64,000 bases of DNA from Zygnema cylindricum (taxonomy: Eukaryota > Streptophyta > Zygnematophyceae > Zygnematales > Zygnemataceae): the NCBI GenBank assembly GCA_037447655.1, contig JBBHKE010003585.1:81871-145870 (forward strand), given 5' to 3'. A model generated the notes under the pieces. The model made no database searches. It was not told the DNA's origin and worked only from the letters and a program-made list of their open reading frames with translations. The translations under genes were made by a program, and so were the position numbers. Positions 22,624-32,655 of the stretch are shown piece after piece. The stretch's first letter is position 1. The number at the start of each line of letters is the position of its first letter.

Positions 22624-23822
22624 AACACTTTCGTTTCTGGTGGAGAAGATGATAGCAAGTCACTTTGACCTAATGAAGATGCATTTTCTATATTTTTCTT
22701 GAAAAACATGGGATTTTCCTCTAAAAATATATAATTAACACTTCGATCTTTCTTTTCATCGGTACGTTGACTAAATACATCTACTTCTTTTCCCTCATCC
22801 TTCACTATGATGTTTTTCCGGCTACCACAACTCTATTTGTCTTAATGTCATATGCTTTATAACCCTTGGCATGATCATCATACCCTAGAAATATCCTTGG
22901 TATGCCTTTAGGCTCTAATTGTCATTTCTGTGGATCATTATCTAGCAAGAATATCTTACTTCCAAAAACTTTGAAGTGACTTACATCTGGTTTGTGTCTT
23001 CTCCACATTTCTTAGGGACTTTTATCTTTTACTGCCCTTGTTTCTAGCCTGTTTCTCACATAAGCTGCACAATGCATAGCCTTTGCCCAAAATTTGAAAT
23101 CTATGTCCTTATCAGCCATCATTGTCCTAGCACACTCTGATATAGTCCTATTTATCCTCTCTGAAACACCGTTTTGTTCCAGAGAATAAGGAACGGTTAG
23201 CTGACGTGAGATTCCATGCAATTTTAGGAATTCTGCAAACTCATTAGAAATGTACTCCCCTCCATTATCAGATCTGAATCCTGCTATCTTTCTCTCATGC
23301 AGATTTTCAACCCAAGCCTTATACTCCTTAAATTTTGAAAAGACTTCATCCTTATATTTCAAAAAATAAACTGTAGTAATTGTACTATAGTCATCAGTAA
23401 AGGTGAGCATAAACTTAACACCTCCGACAGATGGATACCTAGATGGCTCCAATACATCTGAATAAATTAGTTCTAGCACCCTCCTACTTCTATGAACAGT
23501 TTTCGAAGGAAAAGGCAAATTATGAATTTTTCTTATTGCAGAACCACCACATACATTTGATGCTAGTTTTTGACTAATTTTTACACCTTCCACCATTTTT
23601 TGATTTACCATCTTTTCTAATCTATTATAATTCACATGTCCTAAACGTTTATGCCATAAATCACAATCATTGATTACACTTGAGTACATAACATCATTAT
23701 TATTATCATTTGCAAGACTCAACCAATACAAATTGTTTCCTCCAGCAAATCCCTCTACAACTATTTTCCCGATTTTACTCACTATTTTCTTTCCATTCTC
23801 AGATATAGTTTTAAAACCTTTC
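22624..23822 (-). pseudogene. integrase of element D
   Basis: The minus-strand frame 23782-23012 contains the pre-integrase module (LWHKRLGHVNYNRLEKMV, then CGGSA with one zinc cysteine replaced) and the core with IYSDVLEPS, FRSDNGGEYIS and LEQNGVSERINRT. Downstream, 23011-22806 is frameshifted; 22805-22605 is the C-terminal spacer. Catalytic D, D and E are present but the WGP after the first Asp is altered to LEP. Confidence 0.88.
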
Positions 23823-23824
23823 TT

Positions 23825-24310
23825 TTATACCAATAAAGTAGAGAAAAAGTTTCTTTTAAGAGCTGGGACATGCAACACATCTTCCAAGACCCTTTTCACT
23901 GGTTTTCCCTCTACGTTCAACATAAGTAACACCCTCCCCTTTGCTTTTGACTCTACAAAGGTATCATCAATAAAATAAATTTTGATGGGTGAAATAGATT
24001 CAATACTCTCAAACAGATGGCGATTGCGACATATGTGTGGAGATTCACTGGAGTCTATTATCCATTCGTCTTCCTCCACGTCTTCCGTTGCTTGTGCCCT
24101 GGGAAAGTATTTATTTTCGCTGTTGATGGGAAAACTGCTCACGTCCTCCTTAAGTTCGTTGAAGAGAGCAGTTGGTCGACCACGTGATTGAGAAGGAACC
24201 TCACTTTTGTCCCATCCAGAGCGAAAAACTTCCTGTGGCTTTCGCTCTCTTGAATGCATTTCACATTCTGAACACATGCCCTTTTTCATCACAGTAATAG
24301 CATGTCAAAG
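23825..24310 (-). pseudogene. zinc knuckle and protease of element D
   Basis: The minus strand reads CYYCDEKGHV near 24270-24310, a CX2CX4H knuckle whose final cysteine falls in a neighbouring frame because of a one-base shift. The frame then runs to DEWIIDSSESPHICRNRHLF, where the protease active site is D-S-S instead of D-S-G, and to VLEDVLHVPALKRNFFS. The altered active-site glycine and frameshift mean no functional protease. Confidence 0.85.
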
Positions 24311-25107
24311 GTGACCTTCTAGGACCACTACCTTTGCCACTGCCAGTGCCAATCTTAGAATGTGAAAGCTGGTTAGCTAGTGCCTGAACAACAAACTACT
24401 ACCTTTTTGTGAAATCTGGTTAGCTTCTTCACTCAAAATAAGCTGAATTGCTAGTGCTATGTTCCATTGACGCTGTGGAGGAGCCCTAAGCCTATCCATG
24501 GCTCCCTTATACTCATTGGGTAAAGTTCTCATCAATAACATAGCCTGCTGAGGTGGTGAAAAGTCCCCACTTGCACTTTTACTCTGAAGGAACAACCTTT
24601 TCATAGCATGGCAATAATTTGACATACTACCTCCAGAATATCTTAATTCAAAGATTTATGTTGCTAGATTTGTCTGAACAGTGACATCAAGCTTAACATA
24701 CATAGCATGTACACTAAACCAGATTTGAGAAGCCTTTTTCATATCAAGTTAAGACAATACCAACTCCTTTGTCATAGACTGCTTCAAGACATTGAGGCAG
24801 TGGAGATTCTTCTTTCTCCAATACGGTGCAGTCTCATCAGCAGTCCCATCCACAATGGATGACAAGTCCCTCTCTTCAAAATAGGAGCTCAGCATATCTT
24901 CCCAATATAGGTAGTCTGATCTATCAAAATAGGCAATTTGGGCGGTGGGCCCATAACTTGTTGAAGGTCATGGCCATTTAGACTCGGCTGTGATCCACTT
25001 CAACTAAGAGTCACACTTGCACCAGCTGGGATATTCGTCCTTGGAGCAGGTGGAGCACTAGGGCTAATAGGAGCACTTGCAATAGGAAGTGAGCCATTAT
25101 CAGACAT
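24311..25107 (-). pseudogene. gag: gag of element D, starting in the LTR
   Basis: The start codon is at 25107 (minus strand) inside the 5' LTR. The first 49 codons, rich in Pro, Ala and Ser, are LTR sequence with one stop; the frame then passes through the PBS as Q-Q-V-M-G-P-P into KLPILIDQTTY. The body is damaged between 24930 and 24640, with MSNYCHAMKRLFLQS and QAMLLMRTLPNEYKGA readable at 24625-24377. The N-terminal extension is much longer than the six codons in the C-to-M group. Confidence 0.8.
24944..24958 (-). other. primer-binding site of element D
   Basis: In element orientation AGTTATGGGCCCACC, one mismatch from the iMet anticodon-arm complement, immediately after the LTR terminal CA. 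Confidence 0.85.
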
Positions 25108-25639
25108 GTTAGCGGAAGCAAACCCAAAGAGGAATACCTATCAGACTAGATCAATACTGTAAGATATATAACTACAAATGAAAGAGGTCTTTCTACTAAA
25201 CAAACATGTACTACAAGCAAATCAAAGACAATAGAGCACAAAACACCTTAAACTGCACTTAGTGCTCATATTTCCTTAACTCAGTGTAGAATGAACATTC
25301 TGTATCAAATTGATCAATCCTAATTGAACTAAATACTCAAAAGATCTAGAAAACATCTAAATCGTATGTACAGGGTTCACCTAAATATCTACTGACAAAA
25401 TTCTAAGTACTTGGACCAAAATTGTCTAGTAACAATATCTAGACCCTAAAAATCCGGGAGATATGTTTCACATCTACATTCATAGGCGGCCGTACACACT
25501 AATTTACTCAAAGATAACTATTCCAGTAGATACTAAAAATCCACACTAAATATACCTTATATTGAATATTTGGTGGTCCAAAAATATTCTAAGTCCTAGA
25601 TTCTAATTTCTAAGACTTACTAAAGCTTACTTTACAATA
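24959..25639 (-). repeat. 5' LTR of element D
   Basis: 681 bp, nearly collinear with the 3' copy with scattered substitutions and a few small indels. It provides the gag start at 25107. TSD CCATT follows at 25640. Confidence 0.92.
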
Positions 25640-25663
25640 CCATTGAATATGGGCACCCTAGAA

Positions 25664-25678
25664 GGTGGGCGTATAACC
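25664..25678 (-). other. primer-binding site of element C
   Basis: In element orientation GGTTATACGCCCACC, adjacent to the LTR end. Two mismatches to the iMet anticodon-arm complement. Confidence 0.8.
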
Positions 25679-26686
25679 TGCAATTTTGTGTCCTCTATTG
25701 GACTATAGAATTAAGAAAGCCTCTAGATAGTTGTTAGCTAACCAACTTTGAATGACAACCAATGCTGCCCAAGCAAACAAGCAGACGATCTGACTACCCC
25801 CGTGTGCAGCATGGACTCTTTTGAGTCCGTAGAAAAAAGAATCGTTGAAGACGCTCAATCAGGCGATAAGTTATAGGGTGGCAAAGATGTCAATTTATAC
25901 AAACCTCTCAAAGAGAGAGAGGACCATTTACCTAATTTTTCCTAAGTCCTAGTTCCTTCTCACAACCCCTATCTACTGACTGTACGAATCAATAAGAACC
26001 ATGTACAGAACCACAAAGTACTACTGCCGCTATACTTTCTATACCACCTCTGTACGACAAGGCCATTAAGAAGAAGCGTGTCCACTTTTCTGTCGTCTGT
26101 ACGCTCCCCGGAATTCTTGCGATTGAATGTTATCTCTCCACGTGGCGCCAGGTCATGCCATGTCACAAAACGCCAAAGTGACCATTTTGGTATCTCGGCG
26201 ATGACGTGCGCCGTGAGATAGAATTTAGTATATCATCTCAACCGTTAAAATAAATGTCTCACTAATTTGTTTCGCGCGGAATCCTATTCGCAGTGTATTT
26301 AACTTGTTCCATGTATCTATGTTTACATTTCTGTTAATCGTAATTACTACCATAACATTGATTAAATATTTGTCAAACCCTATATACCCTAGCGAACTAC
26401 TACAACATACCGGTTAGAGCGAGTGGCTATGCCATGCTCTACCGGTCGGAGGTTCGAGTCCTGGCGGACTCAACCTTTTTGTTGAGAGTGACTTAGGTCA
26501 CTCTTCTGTCCTGCATTGGTGAAGCTGAGGTAGCCATGACTCCACTATTCTCTCTCTCTCCTTAAGTGACTACAACAAGTATGGGGGATGGAGAGAGAGG
26601 GTGGAGGCAGATTGCCTGCGCTTGTCACTTTTTTCTATCTATTTAGACCTAGAAAATACTATTAAAACCTTTAGTTAATTTCAACA
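25679..26686 (-). repeat. 5' LTR of element C
   Basis: 1008 bp, element orientation TGTTGAAATT...AAAATTGCA. Contains the GGACTC-TTTT-GAGTCC hairpin (25813-25828), a perfect 8-bp hairpin AGAGTGAC/GTCACTCT near 26485-26505, the CCACGTGGCGCCAGGTCATG block (26139-26158) and an antisense tRNA-like module (26409-26470). It truncates the LTR of element E. Confidence 0.9.
26409..26470 (+). promoter_or_regulatory. antisense tRNA-like module in LTR of C
   Basis: Opposite to LTR transcription, GAGCGAGTGGCTA resembles a degenerate pol III A box and GGTTCGAGTCC matches the B-box consensus GGTTCRANYCC exactly. It cannot fold as a complete cloverleaf by eye, so it is a tRNA-like relic or motif, not a tRNA gene. 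Confidence 0.5.
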
Positions 26687-26905
26687 CCTTTGGCCACCCA
26701 TAACTTAATGCTCAGGTGAGTAATTTCAGTGATTCTTTTTGCTACAGACTCAAAGGAGTCCACGCTACACAAGGGTGTAGTTAGTTAGAGTTTTTACGCC
26801 CCATGGTGGCAGTTATTCATTGCCAAAGTCAAAAGTGCAAATATTATCCCAAAGGCTTCATATATGCTAGACATTATGTGGCCCTATGGAGGTCACAAAT
26901 TTTCA
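26687..26905 (+). repeat. remnant of the 5' LTR of element E
   Basis: Last 219 bases of the LTR, starting CCTTTGGCC at the C insertion and ending ATTTTCA. It has the GACTC-AAAG-GAGTC hairpin (26747-26760) and the gag ATG at 26886. Confidence 0.85.
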
Positions 26906-28254
26906 AGTTATAGGCCCACCCTCTAGGGTGGCTATTTTCAATGGAACAGGGTTCATATATTGGGAAACCATGATGAGGGGTGCATTGTTTGAAAAACGGG
27001 TATGGGGTATAGCAAGTCATTTTGTGCGTCGACCAACTGCAAAATTGGGAGTTCCTCCAGGGTTTAGAGGATCTCTTTCACAAGAGGACCTGCCGCGGCA
27101 GATGTGGAAGAGGATGTTGGAGAAAGCATCGTGTCGTACATAGGGAAGGTGAAGGGGAAGGAGAAACTCACACCGATGGCTACTAGATCACTTCCAGTAG
27201 TAGATTTCAGAAAATCGAGGCAAATGACATTGAAATCTGGGATTTCAACAACACCGTGTCGACTCATTTTAATCTCCGATGTTTCACTCAAGGAGTTGAT
27301 GCACCTCTTCTTCATGTGGACAAGGCGGACGAGTTGTGGGAGTCTTTTGTTAATATTTACAAGAGTGGTATGATTCAGCTGCAGAAGGTAGCAGATTAGA
27401 AGGTAGAAATATATGTGTACAAAGGGGGAAAGATGTTAAACTTTGTAATGACTTGGCCAAGTAATTTATGGAGTTGGAGAGTGCAGGAAAAATGGAGACC
27501 GCGAAAGAGAAGGTGAATGCTTTGTTGTTTAAACACCCAGATGATTATGAAAACATTTTCAACAAGGTTTAGCATTTGCGAGATCATCGATGGATCTAGA
27601 ACTCCGTTGTGGGGATGATTTTGGTTCGAGAAAGCACAATTGAGATTCGGAGAGGAGGAAAGAGTGTTCAAGCATTGGCTGCTAGAACTAAGTGGGGAGA
27701 TAAGGATTCCAACAAACCTTAGGGAAACTTTGGTGGAGGAGGAAGAGGAAAGCAATCGGACGGATCTAGATCGAGGCCTCTGAAGGGGCTTCGTCACTTT
27801 TGTAAGAAGCCAAGACATTACATGGCGGAGTGTACTAAACTTACAAAATTGAGAATGAAAGAGGGGCAGATTGGAAAATCAATTGCAGCAAATAAGAAGG
27901 CATTTGTGGCAACATAAGTCATGGGAGAGAATTCCGATAAGGACAATGGAGAACTTCTCCTCAACGCGGAATTGGAGGTGAAAGGCATGCCATGATTCGA
28001 AGGAGGCAAAAGTGTGCTTTTGGTGGAGTAAAAGAAGCTCTTGAAGAACGATGGATTATTGATTCATGAGCCTCTATGCATATGTGAAGAGAAAAACCAT
28101 TGTTTACCAAAATGAGAAAGATCCCTACTGCAAAGATAGAGTATGGGGATGGGAAAATACTAACCAGTAATATAGTGAGATTTGTGAATATGAGAGTGTT
28201 AGTTGATGGGAAGACATCCATTCTCACTTTCATTGATGCCCTTTTATTCTAGAG
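26886..28254 (+). pseudogene. gag: gag and protease of element E
   Basis: The ATG at 26886 in the LTR opens MEVTNFQVIGPP and FNGTGFIYWETMM; the frame fails at 27143. The body resumes in another frame (TLKSGIS region read as IEIWDFNNTV, KADELWESFVNIYKSG, EIYVYKGGKML) with more shifts. The zinc knuckle near 27795 lost its first Cys (HFCKKPRHYMAEC). The protease reads RWIIDS then TGA where the active-site Gly should be. Element F has the same TGA. No functional product is possible without readthrough. Confidence 0.82.
26906..26920 (+). other. primer-binding site of element E
   Basis: AGTTATAGGCCCACC, two mismatches from the iMet anticodon-arm complement, translated as part of Q-V-I-G-P-P. Confidence 0.8.
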
Positions 28255-28661
28255 TTGAAGAAGAATCTTACATTTACGTCGGTCTTAGATGATAAGGGTT
28301 TTGAGACTTATACTAAGAAAATAGTCTTTGTTGCTACCTATGAGAATGAAGTGTACTTCATAGCTGAAAAGGGTAGCCAAGGAATGTTTAGGCGTGATTT
28401 GAGTAATGGAAAAACGAGAGTTTACTATACCGGTGTAAGTGATTTAATGATGTGGCATAACAGATTTGGACATGTGCATCTAAATAGATTGAAAGAAATG
28501 AAAAAAACGGGTGTAGTTGAGGGAATGCATTTTGGAGATAAGGAGACATTAGATGATTCTAGTGGATGTGCTAAAGGCAAGGCCCACAGATTGTCTTTCC
28601 CGAAAAACCGCAACATATAAAGGTGAAAAGGTTTTAGATTTGATTCATGTTCACATATGGG
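28255..28661 (+). pseudogene. pre-integrase module of element E
   Basis: Open frame 28255-28620: LTFTSVLDDKGFETYTKK, MMWHNRFGHVHLNRLKEM and CAKGKAHRLSFPK, the zinc-binding module before the integrase core. The next codons reach IWG of the core, where F inserted (TSD ATGGG at 28657-28661). Confidence 0.85.
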
Positions 28662-29753
28662 TGTAATTATGTGAACTCCAATTGTCCACAAAATGTCCAG
28701 CTCATATGAAGCATCTAGGATAATATTTGCACTTTTTACTTTAGCAATGAATAACCGCCACCCTGGCATTCAAAAACTCGGAGCGACTACACCTTTAAAT
28801 AGCGTAGATTTTGTTAAGTCCGAAGCAAAAAGAATCACTGAAATTGCCCCTCTAAGCATTAAGTTATTGTTGATCAAAGACAACGAATTAATTCAGGTGG
28901 CCTCTGAAGAGAGGGCTTTCAAAAAAAAAAGTCTAAGTCGGAAAAACCTAGTCATAGCCCCTCTAGACGAATCAAATTATCATACACTACATAATGTATA
29001 TACAAAGTACGGTAGCCGCCCTACTTTATGTACGAAATTATGCGACATCAGTCTCAGTCTGCCAAGTGGCAAATAAGTCGTCGCCGTTTTGTCCTTTTTT
29101 TCTCTAGCATCCTATAGGATGGTGCCACGTGTCAGTTTTCCTCCACTTTGACGAAGTGCTCCCCAAAAGTCTTTCCGACATGCCGACACTCACGCATGTC
29201 GTCCGTTCGTAATACGCCATCAATGCTGGTCGCTCGATCTTGACGCCGCGTCGAATAATCTTTCTTGACCGTTGAAATTCAACGGCCGTTGTTTCGTGTT
29301 GACCGCTGAATTTCTATGGCCTTCATTCGTGTTGATCGTTACCGTCAATCGCGAACGACATTTGATTTCGTCCGTTGAAATTAGATGTCGTTTCGTTTAT
29401 TTCGTATGGTACAGTATTTCATGCGGTACTGTACGTTTCATGTTCATTTTGTTCCGTATGTGTCGTCGGGTCACTATTCATATATTTATCACATACCACA
29501 TATGTAACGCTTCATCAAGACCTATTGGATAAAGCAAACGGCTACACCGTACGGCAGTTATTTGGAGGTCACAGGATCAATTCCTGCTCTTGACAGTCTA
29601 CCTTTTACAAAGGGTGTTTCTTTTGCCTGTCTTCTTATCTGCGTGAGACAGCCATGGCAACTTGGCAATTCTCAGTGACGATAACAAGTATGAGAATTGT
29701 AGAATGACCATAGACTAACAAAAAAGATAGTATACAAAATACCCTTTTGAACA
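28662..29753 (-). repeat. 3' LTR of element F
   Basis: 1092 bp; in element orientation it begins TGTTCAAAAGGG and ends CACATAATTACA. It contains an antisense tRNA-like module at 29521-29590 with a GGATCAATTCC core, one mismatch from the B box. Confidence 0.92.
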
Positions 29754-29959
29754 CTCCCCTTTATTTTCTAGTCTATCTTTTGCTTCAATCCACACTTCTC
29801 GGTGTTTTTTCTGCCTGTCTTTTTATCTGGCTGAGAGAGCCATGGTTGCGTGGCAGTTCTTAGTGACTACGACAAGTATGAGAATTGTAGAATGTCCATA
29901 AAGTAACAAAAGAGATAGAATACAAAATACATTTTTTCAACACTCCCTTTATTTTCTAG
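29754..29959 (-). repeat. duplicated polypurine tract and LTR start in element F
   Basis: After the 3' LTR comes a polypurine tract (29754-29771, CTCCCCTTTATTTTCTAG on the plus strand), then a 144-bp copy of the LTR start (29799-29942, ending TTTTTTCAACA), then a second polypurine tract (29943-29959). The two polypurine/LTR-start units are alignable and slightly diverged, giving a roughly 190-bp direct duplication. Confidence 0.85.
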
Positions 29960-30660
29960 TCTATCTTTTGCTTCAGTCCACACTTCTCCCTACAAAATAT
30001 CAATTTGGGAGAAAGAACCAGCTTAGTCATCATATCTGCTACCATTTCTCCATCAAGTCTATATTCCAAACTAATTATTTTATTCTCAACCGTCTCTGTA
30101 ACAAAGCTCAAACGAATATCCATATGTTTTGCTTTAAAGTGATGTTTAGGATTTGGTGCAATTGCAATAGCAACTTGATTATCACAAAATATATTTTGCA
30201 CTTCACTCTTCATATATCCAAGTTCTTGAAGCAAGGATTTCAACCACATTAATTATTCCACAACCGAACAAGAGGCCATATACTCAGCCTCCATGTTGGA
30301 CTGAGCAATCACCTTTTGTTGCTTACTCCTCCAACAACAAGCCCCATTCCCAACATACAACACATACCCAGAAGTTCACCTCCTCATCGGAGCATCCCCA
30401 TAACTGGCATCACTCTAAGTGGTGATGTTGGTATTATCAACTCCCAAATGCAACCACAGATCTCTCGTTCCTATCAAGTATCGCATGACTCTTTTGGACT
30501 TTTCCCGATCTTTTTTCGTAGGATCATTCAGACTACTACTTAATATCCATATAGCTGTTGCTATATCAGGATGAGTATAGTTCATAAAATAGATCAAACT
30601 AGTGACAATTTGTTTGTATGGAATTGTTTGCATAAACTTGCTTTCCTAAGGTCCTAACTC
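29960..30660 (-). pseudogene. RNase H of element F
   Basis: The minus strand shows MWLKSLLQELGYMKSEVQ, FCDNQVAIAIAPNPKHHFKAK and MVADMMTKLVLSPKL (30249-29956), preceded by the SDASYGD region near 30395-30412. The codon before it is TAG where other copies have Trp, as in G and H. The connection YKQIVTSLIYFMNY is in frame 30633-30415. Confidence 0.88.
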
Positions 30661-31500
30661 ATTACCCAAGATGAAGACTCCCTTTTTTGAGCTCCCATCA
30701 TTTCCCTTCTTGAAGTCCATTGGAGTCGTAAAACTATTTGCTTTATCCATTTGAAATTTTTCAAGCATATTTTCTATTGCTTTTTTTGAGTTAGTCTAAT
30801 TGTTTTCTTCTCTCTATCCCTCTCTATCTGAATTCCCAAAATATATTTTGCCTCCCCCAATTCCTTCATTTCTAATCTACTCTTTAGATCCTTTTTCTAT
30901 CTATTAATTTTCTTTATTGATCTTCTCAAAACAAACAAATCATCAGTATAGATGGCAATGAAAATTATATATTCTTCATCCTCAAATAAATGGATGGAAT
31001 GATCCGAACTGATTCGGATATATCCCAAACTCGTCAAAAACTCGTCGAGCTTCTTGTTCCATTGGCGTGGAGCTTGCTTTAGTCCATAAGAAGACTTTAT
31101 CAATCTGCACACCTTACTTTCTTCTCATTTCTCTACAAATCCTTTTGGTTGTCGCATGAATATCTCTTCTTCTAATTCTCTGTGTAAAAAAGCGGTTTTG
31201 ATGTCCATCTGGTGCACTTCCATGTCTTCCGCTGCTACTAGACTAAGTAGAATCCGGACGGAGGGAAATCTAACAACCGGAGTGAAGGATTTCTCATAAT
31301 CGATTCCCTCCTTCTATGTGAATCCCTTTGCCACTAATCTGGCCTGGTATCACTCGATAGTGTTATCTGGATTGAGTTTCAACTTAAATAACCACTTGCA
31401 TCCTATCGACTTTCTGTCCGAATGACAATCCACCTGCTCCCATGTGTATGCTTCCATAATGAAAGCCATCTCATCATTAATGGATGTCAGACTATTAATT
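30661..31500 (-). pseudogene. reverse transcriptase of element F
   Basis: Frame 31112-30897 (minus) gives CRLIKSSYGLKQAPRQWNKK, ISSDHSIHLFEDEEYIIF and an altered catalytic box YTDDLF instead of YVDDLL. The N-terminal portion (TWEQVDCHSDRKSIGCKW, EGIDYEKSFTPVVRFPSVRI, HQMDIKTAFLHRELEEEIF) is legible up to about 31450 with stops. The Trp codon of TWE is intact here, unlike E and G. Confidence 0.85.
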
Positions 31501-32650
31501 GCTTCGGAGTAAATCTAGGGTTCGCTCAAATGTGATAGCTTAGTTACTTTGTTGTTCACTTGTCTCTCTTGAAGTCTCTTATTGCTTCTCCTTCCTCTTT
31601 CAAACTTTGATGCTGGAATGGAATGTAATCTCAGATTTCTTGGAACGGCTTCATCTTTTCCCCTATACGTGGAGTCTATTTTTGGACGTTCATCATCCAT
31701 TTCCGGTCTTTCCTCGCTTTCTTCCTCGGTTTGAATCGAAAGCTTTGACTCCAAGAGAGGGTCACTCTCGGTCAGATTTTTTTCTTCCTCTGCAAAGTCA
31801 GGCTAAACCGGATTTCGATTAGAAGAATCTAAATCTAACTCATTTTCGGATTCAATTCTAATTCTAGCCGGTTTAGAGTATTTTAAGGGATCCATAGACT
31901 TTCCTTCATCCATGACTACCAAGTGTTTTACTAGAATGATGTCTTCTCTTTCGAGATCATAAACTCTATATTCCTTTACAATTTCATCATTCCCAAGTAG
32001 GTATCTCGGCTTTCGTTTTGCATCTAACTTCCAATCAGATTTTTTTTGTGTTTATACTAAACACTTGACTTTCAAACACCTTTAAGTTTGAAATATTAGG
32101 TTTTCTCAAGGTCTATCTTCCATAAAGTGTTTGTCCTTTTATTGCCGAGGTAAAGACTCTATTTTTGAGATAGTTAGCACAATTCATAGCTTCGGTCCAA
32201 AAAAGTTTTTTTATCTTTTTATCCAACAACAAACTACGGGCACTATTATTTAAAGTGTGATTTAGTCTTTCGGCTACACCATTTTGTTCTAGGTTTTTTG
32301 GAACAGTCTTTTGGTGTTGAACCCCTTCCTCTTTCAAAAAATCCTCAAACTCATTAGAAGTGTATTTCCCCCCATTATCACTCCTCACTCTTTTTTTTGG
32401 TGTCTCATGAAGCTTTTCACTCCATGCTTTATAATCTTTAAAATAAGCCAAAGCCTCATATTTGTTTTTCAAAAAATATACTCTATGGTATCTTAACCAA
32501 TCATCACAAATAGTAAGCATAAATCTTTTCCCTCCAACTGATGGCACTTTGGCCGGTCCCCATATAACAATATGAATCAAATCTAAGACCTTTTCACCGT
32601 TATATGTTGCGGTTTTTGGAAAAGGCAATTTGTGGGCTTTGCCTTGAACA
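31501..32650 (-). pseudogene. integrase core, C-terminus and linker of element F
   Basis: The minus-strand frame 32628-32113 contains HIVIWGP (the first catalytic Asp is replaced by Val), RSDNGGKYTSNEF and LEQNGVAERLNHT, then LFWTEAMNCANYLKNR. The C-terminal domain (VYDLEREDIILVKHLVVMDE) is near 31890-31980 with shifts, and the linker PASKFERGRRSNKRLQERQ is at 31560-31620. Integrase is catalytically dead by the Asp loss. G inserted at 32656. Confidence 0.88.
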
Positions 32651-32655
32651 CATCC

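Larger units (their letters stand above)
20159..25639 (-). mobile_element. complete copia element D
   Basis: 5.48-kb element with two LTRs (20159-20836 and 24959-25639) and perfect TSD CCATT at 20154-20158 and 25640-25644, inserted in gag of element C. Gag, protease, integrase, RT and RNase H are all recognisable on the minus strand but carry several shifts and stops. Both LTRs begin TATTG instead of TGTTG when read in element orientation. It forms its own LTR family, shorter than the C-to-M group. Confidence 0.95.
15494..26686 (-). mobile_element. copia element C (3' end missing)
   Basis: Minus-strand element with 5' LTR at 25679-26686 and internal sequence reading gag, protease, integrase, RT toward lower coordinates. 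Its RNase H and 3' LTR are absent because LTR-C of the array abuts RT at 15493/15494. Solo LTR S1 interrupts the integrase-RT linker and complete element D interrupts gag. Its right end lies inside the 5' LTR of element E, so C inserted into E. Confidence 0.88.

Noticed and set aside
26409-26470. Functional tRNA gene
   Set aside because: A B box is present but the acceptor and D stems do not close and the A box is degenerate; the same module recurs in many LTRs.
29272-29593. ORFs in the 3' LTR of F
   Set aside because: Located in non-coding LTR sequence and not conserved in the 5' LTR of the same element.
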